64,000 nt of DNA from the NCBI RefSeq assembly GCF_001507335.1, contig NZ_LMAH01000008.1, forward strand, positions 1-64,000, read 5' to 3'. The notes beneath the pieces are model-generated. The model did not search any database. It worked only from the letters and a program-made list of their open reading frames with translations, and was not told the DNA's origin. How positions within the stretch are numbered: the stretch's first letter is position 1; each line of letters opens with the position of its first letter. The position numbers were made by a program, and so were the translations under genes. This DNA comes from Chryseobacterium sp. JAH (GTDB lineage: Bacteria; Bacteroidota; Bacteroidia; Flavobacteriales; Weeksellaceae). Shown here one piece after another: positions 39,552 through 48,600 of this stretch.

Positions 39552-39577
39552 AGGATGGAAGTAATTCCATCCTTTTT
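39552..39577 (+). terminator. Terminator of the Spy-like gene
   Basis: A perfect 9-bp stem, AGGATGGAA (39552-39560) with TTCCATCCT (39565-39573), a GTAA loop and five T. Confidence 0.93.
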
Positions 39578-39633
39578 GTATTCAATCTAAATCTAAATTT
39601 GGTGGAAAACTTTTCATTTCGCCTTTAAATACG

Positions 39634-39641
39634 TAATTTTG
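39634..39641 (+). promoter_or_regulatory. Probable -7 promoter element of the ferritin gene
   Basis: TAATTTTG fits TAnnTTTG, 16 bases upstream of the ATG. Confidence 0.5.
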
Positions 39642-39657
39642 AGTATAAATTTTTATT

Positions 39658-40167
39658 ATGGTAAGCGAAAAAATTGCACAGTTAATTAACGAACAAATAT
39701 CTCACGAGCAATATGCTGCTCAGTATTATCTTTCTATGTCTGCATGGTTTTCTGCGAAGGACCTGGACGGAATTGCCAATTACTTCAGAGTTCAAAGTAA
39801 GGAAGAATTGATGCATGCAGATAAAATGTTTGATTATCTGAACGACGTGGGAGGTGAGATTATCGTTGGCGAAATTGCAAAACCTCCACACGTATTTGAA
39901 AATGCAGTGGATATTTTTGAAAAAGCTCTTGAACACGAAAAGAAAGTAACGAAAAGTATTTTCAATATTGTTAAAAATGCTAATGACGAAGGAGATTTTG
40001 CAACTACATCATTCCTTCAGTGGTTCATTAACGAGCAGGTAGAAGAAGAGGCTAGTGCCTCTCAGTATGTAACCAAAATTAAGATGGTTTGTGATAATCC
40101 GTCGGCTCTTTATCTATTTGATCAGGAATTGGCAAAAAGAGTTTTCGTAGCGGATCCAACGGCTTAA
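39658..40167 (+). CDS. Ferritin (FtnA-like)
   Basis: Iron-storage protein of 169 residues forming a four-helix bundle. Ferroxidase residues lie in ISHEQYAAQYYLSM (Glu 17), VQSKEELMHADKMFDYL (Glu 50, His 53), and FLQWFINEQVEEEASASQY. No haem-binding Met typical of bacterioferritin is evident, so FtnA type. Followed by the GC-rich palindrome that marks the edge of the effector island. Confidence 0.95.
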   Translation: MVSEKIAQLINEQISHEQYAAQYYLSMSAWFSAKDLDGIANYFRVQSKEELMHADKMFDYLNDVGGEIIVGEIAKPPHVFENAVDIFEKALEHEKKVTKSIFNIVKNANDEGDFATTSFLQWFINEQVEEEASASQYVTKIKMVCDNPSALYLFDQELAKRVFVADPTA

Positions 40168-40188
40168 TTTTCTTTGGATTAAACGATG

Positions 40189-40215
40189 ATCGGCGGGGTC
40201 AAAGGCCCCGCCGAT
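40189..40215. terminator. GC-rich palindrome at the left island edge
   Basis: ATCGGCGGGG (40189-40198) pairs with CCCCGCCGAT (40206-40215); allowing one T-G pair the stem is 12 bp with loop AAA. It lies between convergent genes. A near-identical core recurs at 55874-55900 on the other side of the island. No good T run follows, so this copy is a weaker terminator. Confidence 0.7.
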
Positions 40216-40264
40216 ACCATTTTGGGATACCTGTATTTTTTGTTTGCACTCACAGAATCAAAAA

Positions 40265-40770
40265 TTATGGGTTTTTTATTCTTTTTTCGTGAAGAAGAGT
40301 GACGTACATCCTGCTTCCAAAATCATGAATCCTTTCCGACAGAGAAAATGGCAAATTTGCAAGAATATCTTTTTTTTCCGTTTTATCTGTTACCAACAAT
40401 AGATTACCATCCTCATTATACTTGAATAGTAAGTAGTCAGATGAGCTGTTTTCTATTTCCTCCTGTATGATCTGTTCTGTGTCAAAGTATACTGCGATTA
40501 TATTTTGGTTTAGGATTTCAATTTTCCGGGTGTTGTATACTATTGCAGATTCTGTTCCGCAACTTCCTACAAAACTTTGTAGCGAATTCGGAATTTTTTT
40601 TATTACTTGTATTGAAATTTCTTGAGGTTTTTCTTCTTTTATTTTGAGAGTGTCTTTCTTTTTGTAGCTGGTTTTTTGAGCTGAATTATTTAAGGTGGTT
40701 GCGATTCTCTTTTGCAACTCCAAATAGAAAAGACAGTAATAAAGAGTAAAAATTTTATATTGTTTTTCAT
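40265..40770 (-). pseudogene. Lipoprotein gene broken by a single-base frameshift
   Basis: A lipoprotein start (ATG at 40770, MKNNIKFLLFITVFSIWSCK) runs into a stop after 25 codons. The other frame continues as a 140-residue acidic protein (KEEKPQEISIQVIKKIPN, then YFDTEQIIQEEIENSS) to a stop at 40265. Adding one A to the AAAA run after the lipobox Cys (near 40709) joins the two frames. So this is either a decayed gene, a sequencing error in a homopolymer, or a frameshift that is bypassed. It is the last gene of the effector island's lipoprotein series, so a relic immunity gene is the best guess. Family not recognised. Confidence 0.75.
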
Positions 40771-40783
40771 TTTTAAAGATTTT

Positions 40784-41422
40784 TTATTTCAAATCTTCTT
40801 GCTTTGATGAAATCATTTCCCATTCGCCATTTTCCTTTAAGTTAAAAATAGTGGTTTCTATTTTACAACAACTAATAGGCAAGCTAATCGTCAAAGTATG
40901 GTTTGTATTGTTTATATTTTTTGGAAAAGGACCTTGATTTAAAGGAAATTTATCATTTAAATTAAATTTTCCCATCTTATCTTGAAAATAATAAGAATAA
41001 ACAGGACCTCCATTACCACCAGAATCATAAAGGATTGCAAAATCTTCTAGATTATCAAAATTAAAATCCGCAATGATTAGATTATGGTAATTTTCTATTC
41101 CTTCTTGTATTTTTAAACCATTTTTAAAATAATTTATTTGATTAATTTTAAAATTTTCTTCAGTAAATATCCAAAAATTTGGTTCGAAAATTATATTTTG
41201 CGAAGGCGTATTATTCTTAAAAACCTCAATTTTTAATTTTGAAGGTCTGCCGTCATTATCTGTATTTAATACAATAACAGAAAACTTAAATTTGTCCTGT
41301 TTTTTTATAAAATTTTCTCTTTTTTCAACCGAACTATTAAGTTCTTTAGTCTGAAGAGTGGGCGTTTTTTTGCAACCTAAAAAACACATCAGTAGGAGAT
41401 AGCCAGTAATTATTGTTTTCAT
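40784..41422 (-). CDS. XAC2610-like lipoprotein, candidate immunity protein (copy 1)
   Basis: A 212-residue lipoprotein (MKTIITGYLLLMCFLGCKK, lipobox FLGC). The core IIADFNFDNLEDFAIL, then DSGGNGGPVYSYYFQ, is the hallmark of XAC2610-related proteins, with an Asp-rich loop that could bind calcium. In Xanthomonas, XAC2610 protects against a secreted lysozyme effector (from memory). Here a GH24 muramidase effector lies 4 kb upstream in the same transcription direction, so protection against it is a fair inference. It is 90% identical to the copy at 42547; the two differ at about 21 residues. Confidence 0.83.
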   Translation of the reverse strand: MKTIITGYLLLMCFLGCKKTPTLQTKELNSSVEKRENFIKKQDKFKFSVIVLNTDNDGRPSKLKIEVFKNNTPSQNIIFEPNFWIFTEENFKINQINYFKNGLKIQEGIENYHNLIIADFNFDNLEDFAILYDSGGNGGPVYSYYFQDKMGKFNLNDKFPLNQGPFPKNINNTNHTLTISLPISCCKIETTIFNLKENGEWEMISSKQEDLK

Positions 41423-41461
41423 ATTTATACTAAAAGATTTACATATACTTTGTTTAGTACT

Positions 41462-41520
41462 TTATCCATATTCCATTTTATGCTGTCGTTTTCAGGTAAA
41501 CCTCCTTCATCCGTATTTGA
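41462..41520 (-). pseudogene. Decayed fragment of the large effector gene (fragment 1)
   Basis: Bases 41471-41500 match 48310-48340 of the effector gene at about 27 of 30 positions. Translated on the minus strand the fragment reads LPENDSIKWNMDKVL, against LPENGSIKWNLDKVL in the intact effector, then meets a stop. It has no start and lies between two lipoprotein genes. It is probably what remains of an older effector gene. Confidence 0.75.
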
Positions 41521-41522
41521 AC

Positions 41523-42392
41523 CTATTTAATCCTGTCATAAACTCTTTGAGGAACTTTACTTAAATCTTTCTTCTGTTTTTTCATTAAAAACAAATATAA
41601 ATTATAGTTTTTCTTAGCATCTTCTTTGTTAGCTAATGCCCAATCAACATCTGCTAAATTTAAAAATGCTACCGTTCTATCCGGATATTGTGAGATAATT
41701 TCTTTTAGTAATGATTTTGAAAAATTATTATCTTGTATTTTTTCTAAAGAAAATGCTTGATTATTAGCAGATTCTACATTAATGATTTTGAAATCTACAT
41801 TTCCAAGTTTTGGATAATCAACATATAAATCTTCAGGATAAGATTTATATGTCATCTTGGCAAAAAGAATATTCTTTGAATTATATACAAAACCAATGGG
41901 TTTTTTGTTGAATTCTTCCTTTAAAGAATTTCCTATTGCCTGTAAATCATCATAAGTTTTTTGAGACATATCATAATTATCAACAAACAATTTATTCAGA
42001 ATCAAGCCATCTTTTCCAAATTTTACGATTTCTTTAGAAATTAAAATTAATCCGTTTAAGGAATAAATGAAATCAAATTTTTCTTTACTTTTCGTTGCAG
42101 ACGCGTTTGATTCGTACAATAATGAAAACCCATCATCATTTTGTATAAGCTCGGTTGAAAGAGACATTTCATTGATAATTAAATATTTATAAATAGTTTC
42201 TTTCCCATTGCATATTAATACTAAATCTTGATTTTGGATTTGAACTTTGCATTTAGAAGGATTTTCTTTATTTAAACCTTGAACATGTGTTTTTTGTTTT
42301 GTGATAGGAGTTTTAGCTGTTTTTTCTTTTTTTAAATTTTCACAAGAGGCAGAAAAAAGAACAAAAAAACAAATTAATAATAGATATTTCAT
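41523..42392 (-). CDS. Lipoprotein of the effector island
   Basis: A 289-residue lipoprotein (MKYLLLICFFVLFSASCEN, lipobox SASC). The mature part is mixed; the C-terminal 70 residues (SQYPDRTVAFLNLADVDWAL, NKEDAKKNYNLYLFLMKK) look like a TPR-type helical pair. No family recognised. It lies between two XAC2610-like copies, next to effector gene debris, so it is likely an immunity protein or orphan immunity gene. Sequence is noticeably AT-rich, as is the whole 40-46 kb stretch. Confidence 0.78.
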   Translation of the reverse strand: MKYLLLICFFVLFSASCENLKKEKTAKTPITKQKTHVQGLNKENPSKCKVQIQNQDLVLICNGKETIYKYLIINEMSLSTELIQNDDGFSLLYESNASATKSKEKFDFIYSLNGLILISKEIVKFGKDGLILNKLFVDNYDMSQKTYDDLQAIGNSLKEEFNKKPIGFVYNSKNILFAKMTYKSYPEDLYVDYPKLGNVDFKIINVESANNQAFSLEKIQDNNFSKSLLKEIISQYPDRTVAFLNLADVDWALANKEDAKKNYNLYLFLMKKQKKDLSKVPQRVYDRIK

Positions 42393-42407
42393 TGGGCGCT
42401 TTATTTA

Positions 42408-42491
42408 TTATTCAGAAGTTACACAATCTGTCGTAGTTCCTTTAATTTTCTTCAATCGTTTGCAAATAGTCAATATTATTTGATGAAAGTT
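42408..42491 (-). pseudogene. Possible C-terminal gene remnant
   Basis: After a TAG stop, one minus-strand frame reads on for 27 codons with the compact ending KGTTTDCVTSE and a stop. A second frame reads DVELSSNNIDYLQTIEEN and then a stop. The two could be one protein tail joined by a frameshift. Small, and without a recognised parent. Confidence 0.3.
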
Positions 42492-42546
42492 CTACATCCT
42501 ACAAAGAAAAAGAGTAAAATATTGAATACTATTAAGTTTTTTGCTT

Positions 42547-43185
42547 TTATTTCAAATTTTCTTCCTTTGATGAAATCATTTCCCATTCACCATTTTCCTT
42601 TAAGTTAAAAATAGTGGTTTCTATTTTGCAACAACCAATAGGCAGGCTAATCGTCAAAGTACGGTTTGTATTGTTTATATTTTTTGGAAAGGGTCCTTGA
42701 TTTAAAGGAAATTTATTATTTAAATTAAATTTCCCCATTTTATCTTGAAAATAATAAGAATAAACAGGACCTCCATTACCACCAGAATCATCAAGAATTG
42801 CAAAATCTTCTAGATTATCAAAATTAAAATCCGCAATGATAAGGTCATGATAATTTTCTATTCCTTCTTGTATTTTTACACCATTATTAAAATAATTTAT
42901 TTGATTAATTTTAAAAGAATCTTCAGTAAATGTCCAAAAATTTGGTGCGAAAATTATATTTTGTTTAGGTTTATTATTCTTAAAAATTTCAATTTTTAAT
43001 TTTGAAGGTCTACCATCATTATCTGTATTTAATACAAAAACAGAAAACATAAATTTGTCCTGTTTTTTTATAAAATTCTCTTTTTTTTCAACCGAATTAT
43101 TTAGTTCTTTAGTCTGAAGAGTGGGCGTTTTTTTGCAACCTAAAAAACACATCAATAGGAGGCAGCCAGTAATTATTGTTTTCAT
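42547..43185 (-). CDS. XAC2610-like lipoprotein, candidate immunity protein (copy 2)
   Basis: A 212-residue lipoprotein (lipobox FLGC) with the same DFNFDNLEDFAIL and SGGNGGPVYSYYF core as the gene at 40784, 90% identical overall. Nucleotide similarity extends about 30 bases upstream of each ATG and then stops where the effector fragments begin. The unit was probably duplicated with its leader. The changes (for example Tyr131 to Asp) may have altered which effector is bound. Confidence 0.83.
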   Translation of the reverse strand: MKTIITGCLLLMCFLGCKKTPTLQTKELNNSVEKKENFIKKQDKFMFSVFVLNTDNDGRPSKLKIEIFKNNKPKQNIIFAPNFWTFTEDSFKINQINYFNNGVKIQEGIENYHDLIIADFNFDNLEDFAILDDSGGNGGPVYSYYFQDKMGKFNLNNKFPLNQGPFPKNINNTNRTLTISLPIGCCKIETTIFNLKENGEWEMISSKEENLK

Positions 43186-43271
43186 ATTTATACTAAAAGA
43201 TTTAAATATACTTTCAATTGCTTAGTAAAGGAGGGAGAACTAATATATTGCTATCGCTATATAAAATATTC

Positions 43272-43309
43272 CATTCAGGCGGATGAAATTTTTAGGTTTT
43301 CCCATTTTG
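43272..43309 (-). pseudogene. Decayed fragment of the large effector gene (fragment 2)
   Basis: Matches 47176-47213 of the intact effector gene at 37 of 38 bases. The peptide KMGKPKNFIRLN is kept in frame. It sits just upstream of the second XAC2610-like gene (minus strand) with no start or stop of its own. Its near identity points to a recent common source. Confidence 0.85.
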
Positions 43310-43357
43310 CAAAGAGTATTAAGAAAAGAAAGTTTTCTTTTTTATTGAAAGTCTTGC

Positions 43358-44584
43358 TTACAATCCAAATTTAGATTCTTTAAAATTTTCAAATTGAAAA
43401 TCTTTTATACTAATATTTCCGAAGTCCTTGCTAGTAAATGTTTTTTGGATTGTTTTATCTTGCCCGATGATAGATTTAGAAAAAGTAATATGATTTAGAT
43501 TTAATTGTGAGTTAAAATAATAATCACGATTCATAATTATATTATTGTCAATTTTTGAAATGCTTTTAAAATGTATTAATCCTTTTTCGTAGCTAAAATC
43601 TAAATACGCATCAGCATCCCCATAACTACAGATAGAAGGCAAAATATTGTCACCAAAATAATACACATGATATTTTCCAGGCTCTTTATTTTGTAAGATT
43701 AATAAGGGTTGCTTACCTTTTTCTTTACCGCAGTCAATATTATTGTCGATAGGTTCTAAAGCAATCAATATATCTTTTTTATTATCATTATCGAAATCGA
43801 GTACTAATTCTTGATTAATTTTAAATGGAGGTTTAATGTATTTGCTTTTGATAACTTCTATAGTCTCCAAGCCAATATTATTTTTGGATTGAGAATTTAT
43901 GTTTTTAGAAGTAATAAACTTGCCTTCTTTGTTAATTAGGGTTTTATGACCACCTTTATAGTATGTGTCAGTTTCATCTACATAAAAATCTTTTGTTATA
44001 ATATTCAAATATTTGTCAATAAAAAAATAGCGAGAGTTATAATCATACAAACCATGCACATTATAGAAAATAATGCTCGTGTCAATTAGTTTTTCATTTT
44101 TATCAAAACTTGCTAAGAGTAAATAATTTACGATTTTAATATTTTCGTCACCAGCCAGTGTAGCATACTTGTTTCCATCTTTGTATAGCTTTACAGTGAT
44201 ATTGCCTGTATTAAAGGATTTAATAAAATAAGCTGAATCAATTTTATAAGATTGATTATTATTTATTGTATCGTTAATTTTTGGGATAAATGATAATTTT
44301 TGTTTTCTTTTTGTAACTAAAGAATCATAATATTGTGTGGAATTTTTATGGATAAAATAAAAGATAGAATCATATCCTTTTTTTGAAATATTTCTGATAT
44401 TAAAACTGCGGTTTTGATCATCAATATTTTTCAAGTTCTTCCAGGCAAAAGGAAAGTTGTATTGAGTAAGCTCAATAACTCCCAAAGGAAGTTCACTTAC
44501 TTTTGACTGCGCTTTATTTTCTCCAGATTGCTTACATGAAGTAAGCATAATTATAAATAAACAATATGCTATTCTTTTAATCAT
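43358..44584 (-). CDS. Large lipoprotein of the effector island
   Basis: A 408-residue lipoprotein (MIKRIAYCLFIIMLTSCKQ, lipobox LTSC). The first half is unrecognised; the second contains LVLDFDNDNKKDILIALEP, an Asp-rich calcium-type loop reminiscent of FG-GAP and XAC2610-like folds, and CSYGDADAYLDFSYEKG. Position in the run of lipoproteins behind the lysozyme effector suggests immunity or an orphan thereof. AT-rich. Confidence 0.78.
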   Translation of the reverse strand: MIKRIAYCLFIIMLTSCKQSGENKAQSKVSELPLGVIELTQYNFPFAWKNLKNIDDQNRSFNIRNISKKGYDSIFYFIHKNSTQYYDSLVTKRKQKLSFIPKINDTINNNQSYKIDSAYFIKSFNTGNITVKLYKDGNKYATLAGDENIKIVNYLLLASFDKNEKLIDTSIIFYNVHGLYDYNSRYFFIDKYLNIITKDFYVDETDTYYKGGHKTLINKEGKFITSKNINSQSKNNIGLETIEVIKSKYIKPPFKINQELVLDFDNDNKKDILIALEPIDNNIDCGKEKGKQPLLILQNKEPGKYHVYYFGDNILPSICSYGDADAYLDFSYEKGLIHFKSISKIDNNIIMNRDYYFNSQLNLNHITFSKSIIGQDKTIQKTFTSKDFGNISIKDFQFENFKESKFGL

Positions 44585-44709
44585 TTTTCTTCTATTATTG
44601 AACTATTAAAATCATCAGAATGTAAGTTATTAATTTTTAGGTTTACCAGGATTAAATGACTTTAGAGAAATTTTATTTTTTCAAATTGACATTTGATTTT
44701 TGTTTACTT

Positions 44710-45651
44710 TTATTTAAATTTTACTATTTTATTGTCTTTCGGATTAACATAATATGTTTCTTCTTTTTCTATTTTTTTCAATTCTGTGTTCTTACCGGTA
44801 CTATATTCCAAATTAATTTTATAATCTTTATCGATTGTAAAATCGATATAATTATCAATTGTGCCTCTTTCTGTTTCTACGGTTTCACTTTTTCCTATTA
44901 ATAATTTGCTTACTATTTTTGAATCATTAATAGTTACTAAATACCATCTTTCAGTATCGCCGTCAAACCATGTTATATATACGTTTTCCGATAATTTATA
45001 TACGCTTGTTGCAGAAGAATCATCAATTATAATTTGTTTGTTTATTAATGGAAATTTAGAAGGTCTACTTAAAAGATCATCTTTTTTTATCGACTTGGAA
45101 GGGAATGAAATAGTTCCCCTTTTGTTAGTAGGTGCTTCTTCATCATTATTCTCAAAACAATAATAGCCCTTGTCATAAAAAAACAATTGATTATCTACTA
45201 TAAATAATTCATTGAAGGGAAATTGACAACCCTTTCCAGAAATATCTCCATAAGAATTCATTACTACTTCAATCTCATCAGAAACCGTTATTTTAAATTC
45301 TTCATTTAGTTGCTCTTTTATATTTTCAGCAGTATTGCTGCTTTTAAAATACTGAGAGAAAGTATTCCTTTTCTGCACTATTTCTCCTGAACAAATCATT
45401 TTTTCTGAATCGAAAATCATAATGGAATCAGAGCTTAAATAAATTTTTAAGTTTTGAAATTTTTTATTTGTATTTTTTGATGAGTTTTGCCACAGTTTAT
45501 AGGATGCATATTTATTTGGTATATTTCTATCTTCAATGTTAGTTTTGCGATTTATTTCAAAGTGCTTTGCTGTTTCTGTTTTTTTACAACTAATAAAAAT
45601 AATTATTAGAATAGGTAGGAGTTTTTTAATGTGTTGAATCATAATTTCCAT
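44710..45651 (-). CDS. Lipoprotein overlapping the lysozyme effector gene, candidate cognate immunity
   Basis: A 313-residue lipoprotein (IKKLLPILIIIFISCKK, lipobox FISC). The ATG at 45651, or an alternative at 45642, lies inside the 3' end of the effector gene, so translation is coupled. This is the closest downstream partner and so the leading candidate for cognate protection. Mature part has GDISGKGCQFPFNELFIVDN and TWFDGDTERWYLVTI, beta-rich. No family recognised. Confidence 0.82.
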   Translation of the reverse strand: MEIMIQHIKKLLPILIIIFISCKKTETAKHFEINRKTNIEDRNIPNKYASYKLWQNSSKNTNKKFQNLKIYLSSDSIMIFDSEKMICSGEIVQKRNTFSQYFKSSNTAENIKEQLNEEFKITVSDEIEVVMNSYGDISGKGCQFPFNELFIVDNQLFFYDKGYYCFENNDEEAPTNKRGTISFPSKSIKKDDLLSRPSKFPLINKQIIIDDSSATSVYKLSENVYITWFDGDTERWYLVTINDSKIVSKLLIGKSETVETERGTIDNYIDFTIDKDYKINLEYSTGKNTELKKIEKEETYYVNPKDNKIVKFK

Positions 45652-48600
45652 TTATAAACATTTCGTAATTCTGCTTTCTTCTCGTCGTATTTTCTATATC
45701 AAGAAACTCCTTTGCAGCTTCTTCATATTTTTCATCCAATAAATTTTTATAAAGCTTAGGCGCTTTATTAGTGCTTAAAAAGTACGCTCCACAGTTAAAC
45801 AATAAATCCACTAATGCATCAAATTCTTTCTGATACAGCTTAACTGTTACGTCACGTTGTACCGCCTTCTCAAATTCTTGCAAGTCTACTTTAAACAATT
45901 CTGTTGCTTGTTCTTTTGTAATTCCTGATTTGAATTCACTAGGTATTGTAATATTTTCACACTTGTCTCTCTTTATCAAATGACCATAGCCTATTGTACA
46001 AAAGTCTTTTTTATCATTGTAAGGCATCTTTTCAAATTTCTCCCAATCCTTAATAAATTCAATTAAACTATTACTTGATTTAAGTGTTTTCGGATCTACT
46101 CTTTCATTATTTTCAGATGTTTTAGAACCCGTGTTGGAAGAAAAGCCTCCCGAGCAGCTGCACATATCTTTAAAGCCTAGTTCATTTGCCAATTCAACAA
46201 TGCTTTTACCTATTACGTTTTCCTGATTTTTAGTAAAATATTTATTATCATGATATTCTAAATCAAAATCTCTACAATCTACATGAACATATGTCACTGC
46301 TCCATCAGATTCTTTCTCCAGTGTAAACAAGTTCGGGTTTCCCCACCATTTTGCATTTAGATATTTATTAAAAATATCCGTTCTTATTTTATTCGCATCG
46401 CTTGCTAATTTTGTTCTTTTTCCATTTTTATTGAAACGGATGTCTGCTGCTTTTCCGAAATGATTTGTCGATTTTCTATTGTGAAAATCATTATCTGCCC
46501 AACAACGATAGCCTCTATTTACATCAAACTTTGAATATATGGATTTTGTAAAGTCCAAATAGAATTTCATTGCACTTACTGCCCATAATGTAGAACGGTG
46601 CATTCCTGGATATTCGTATTTTCTGTATGCTTCAGATATATTAGATTTTAAATATTGTTCTGAAAACAGGCCTTTTCCCCAGCCATCTGGACATCTTTTA
46701 GCCTTTGGAGCTTTATCATTTTCTTCAGAATTATTTGGATTCTGACAAGGACATTTGTAATCATTTATTTGTTCAACATATTTATTACAATACTCATCAA
46801 TAGCTTTTAGAACATTTCCACAGACTTTCCCTGTTTCAGGAACTTTCATATAATCTCTCTGGAACTGTTTTACCATTTTTTCTGTATTATCTGTGAATTC
46901 ATCTGTTGGTACATTTCCTCCAAAACCAGCGAGACGAATGTTGATTTCTCTGATAAGTTCACTTTTTGGACTCCCTTGTTTTATACAGAATTTGCCTCCA
47001 CAATTTCCACCTCCATCAATTTCAGCTCTTCCCACTTTCACAGCACCCTTGTTTTCTACCATAGTAGGCAGTGTAGCACCAGGGAAAACGAGGGCAAGAT
47101 CAGTATGCTTTATGTAAAAACCTTTTTCTTCCAGCTTTTCTGTGGCTTCTTCATCCTTCAGGATTTTTACCATTGCATTCAGGCGGATGAAGTTTTTAGG
47201 TTTTCCCATTTTGGAGAGATCAACAGGTACCAGAATCTCTCCTTTTTTATCAAAAGTAGCAGTTTTAGTATCTCTTATCTTCTCATCTTTGAATTTGTCT
47301 TTTATATCTTCCCATTTCCCGATTTTTAATTCGTCATCCCAGGTCCAATAAGCATCTGATTCTGTAAGAAAATTAATTTCAACTTTCTTGTCGACCATAT
47401 TGATCGCGTAGATTTTAAAATACAAAGCACCATTCAGAGGACTGCTGAAAACCTGTTCTGTATCATTGGCATCACAGAAATACGCATTGATAATTTGAGG
47501 CTCTAAAGTAACTCTAAGGAATTCACCCAATTTTTTGTCTCCATTTTTAATGGGAGTTTCTGCACCGTTTCTTACTAAATTAAAATAAAGATCTCCACGA
47601 TCTGCAAACCCATGTTCTTTGATCTTATCAACGATTTGCTGCGTAATAGTGAGCGGAAAGTAAAATCCTGTTTTGTGTTTCTCGGTAGTTTTAAATGTAT
47701 AGGTAAAAACGATATTATTTCCTGTAGAATCATCATCATAGATATCCAAAGTTATATCTTCGTTATCAAGCCCATTTCCTGAAACAAACGCAGAGATTTC
47801 CTGATTAAGTCCTGCCTGTTTGATGATATTTCCGCTCCTACTGTCTTTATCAATCCATTTGCATTGGTCTACAGTAACCATGGGTTCGATAATTTTTATT
47901 TTAAGTGGCTCTTTGCAAGGTCTTCCTCCCAGATTACAGGAGATTGTATATTCTCCCGGAAGGTTAAATGATTTTGAAAATTTCGCTTCAGAACCTGTTC
48001 CTGTTTCCGGACCAGTTACTTTCCAGGAAATAGCCCCATCTTTGGCAGGGTCGTAGTTTTTAAAGGTTGTTTCCTCAATTTCAAATTCGCCAGCAGTACC
48101 CATTTTAGGACTTTTGACTATTTTTATTTTTTCTACAATATTGTCTTTTACTTCAAAGTGCCAGTCGTTATTTATTCCATCGTTATTCGTTCCTGTTGTT
48201 TTTCCAATTGCAGATGTTACGAAAGCTTCTATGTGGTATTTTTTCTTCTGCATAAGCCGGCTTCCGGGGATATTGATTGTTCTGCCCGTTCCTATTAAAA
48301 CCTTGTCGAGGTTCCATTTTATGCTTCCATTTTCAGGTAAATCACTGTCATTTTTAACTGAAAAATTAAACTGTGTTTTTGTAACGCTGAAACTCATTGG
48401 CGTTCCTGGTCTTACCACCTGTTCGCCATGGGTAATGTCTTTTACTGATAATGCTTTGGATGTTCCCGAAAAACTTTGCGTGGAAACCGCTCCAAATTCA
48501 TTAGTATATTCTGCGGTTACAATATATTTTGCATTCGAATTCTGAGGGGTAAATGTGAAAATACTTCCCGCTTGTGAACCTTCATGAAGCGTATTTCGAG

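Noticed and set aside
44638-44660. Third possible effector fragment (PGKPKN against MGKPKN)
   Set aside because: Only about 12 identical bases in AT-rich sequence; chance cannot be excluded.
46976-47329. Plus-strand frame inside the large effector gene
   Set aside because: Lies fully antisense to a clear multi-domain protein and has no recognisable features.
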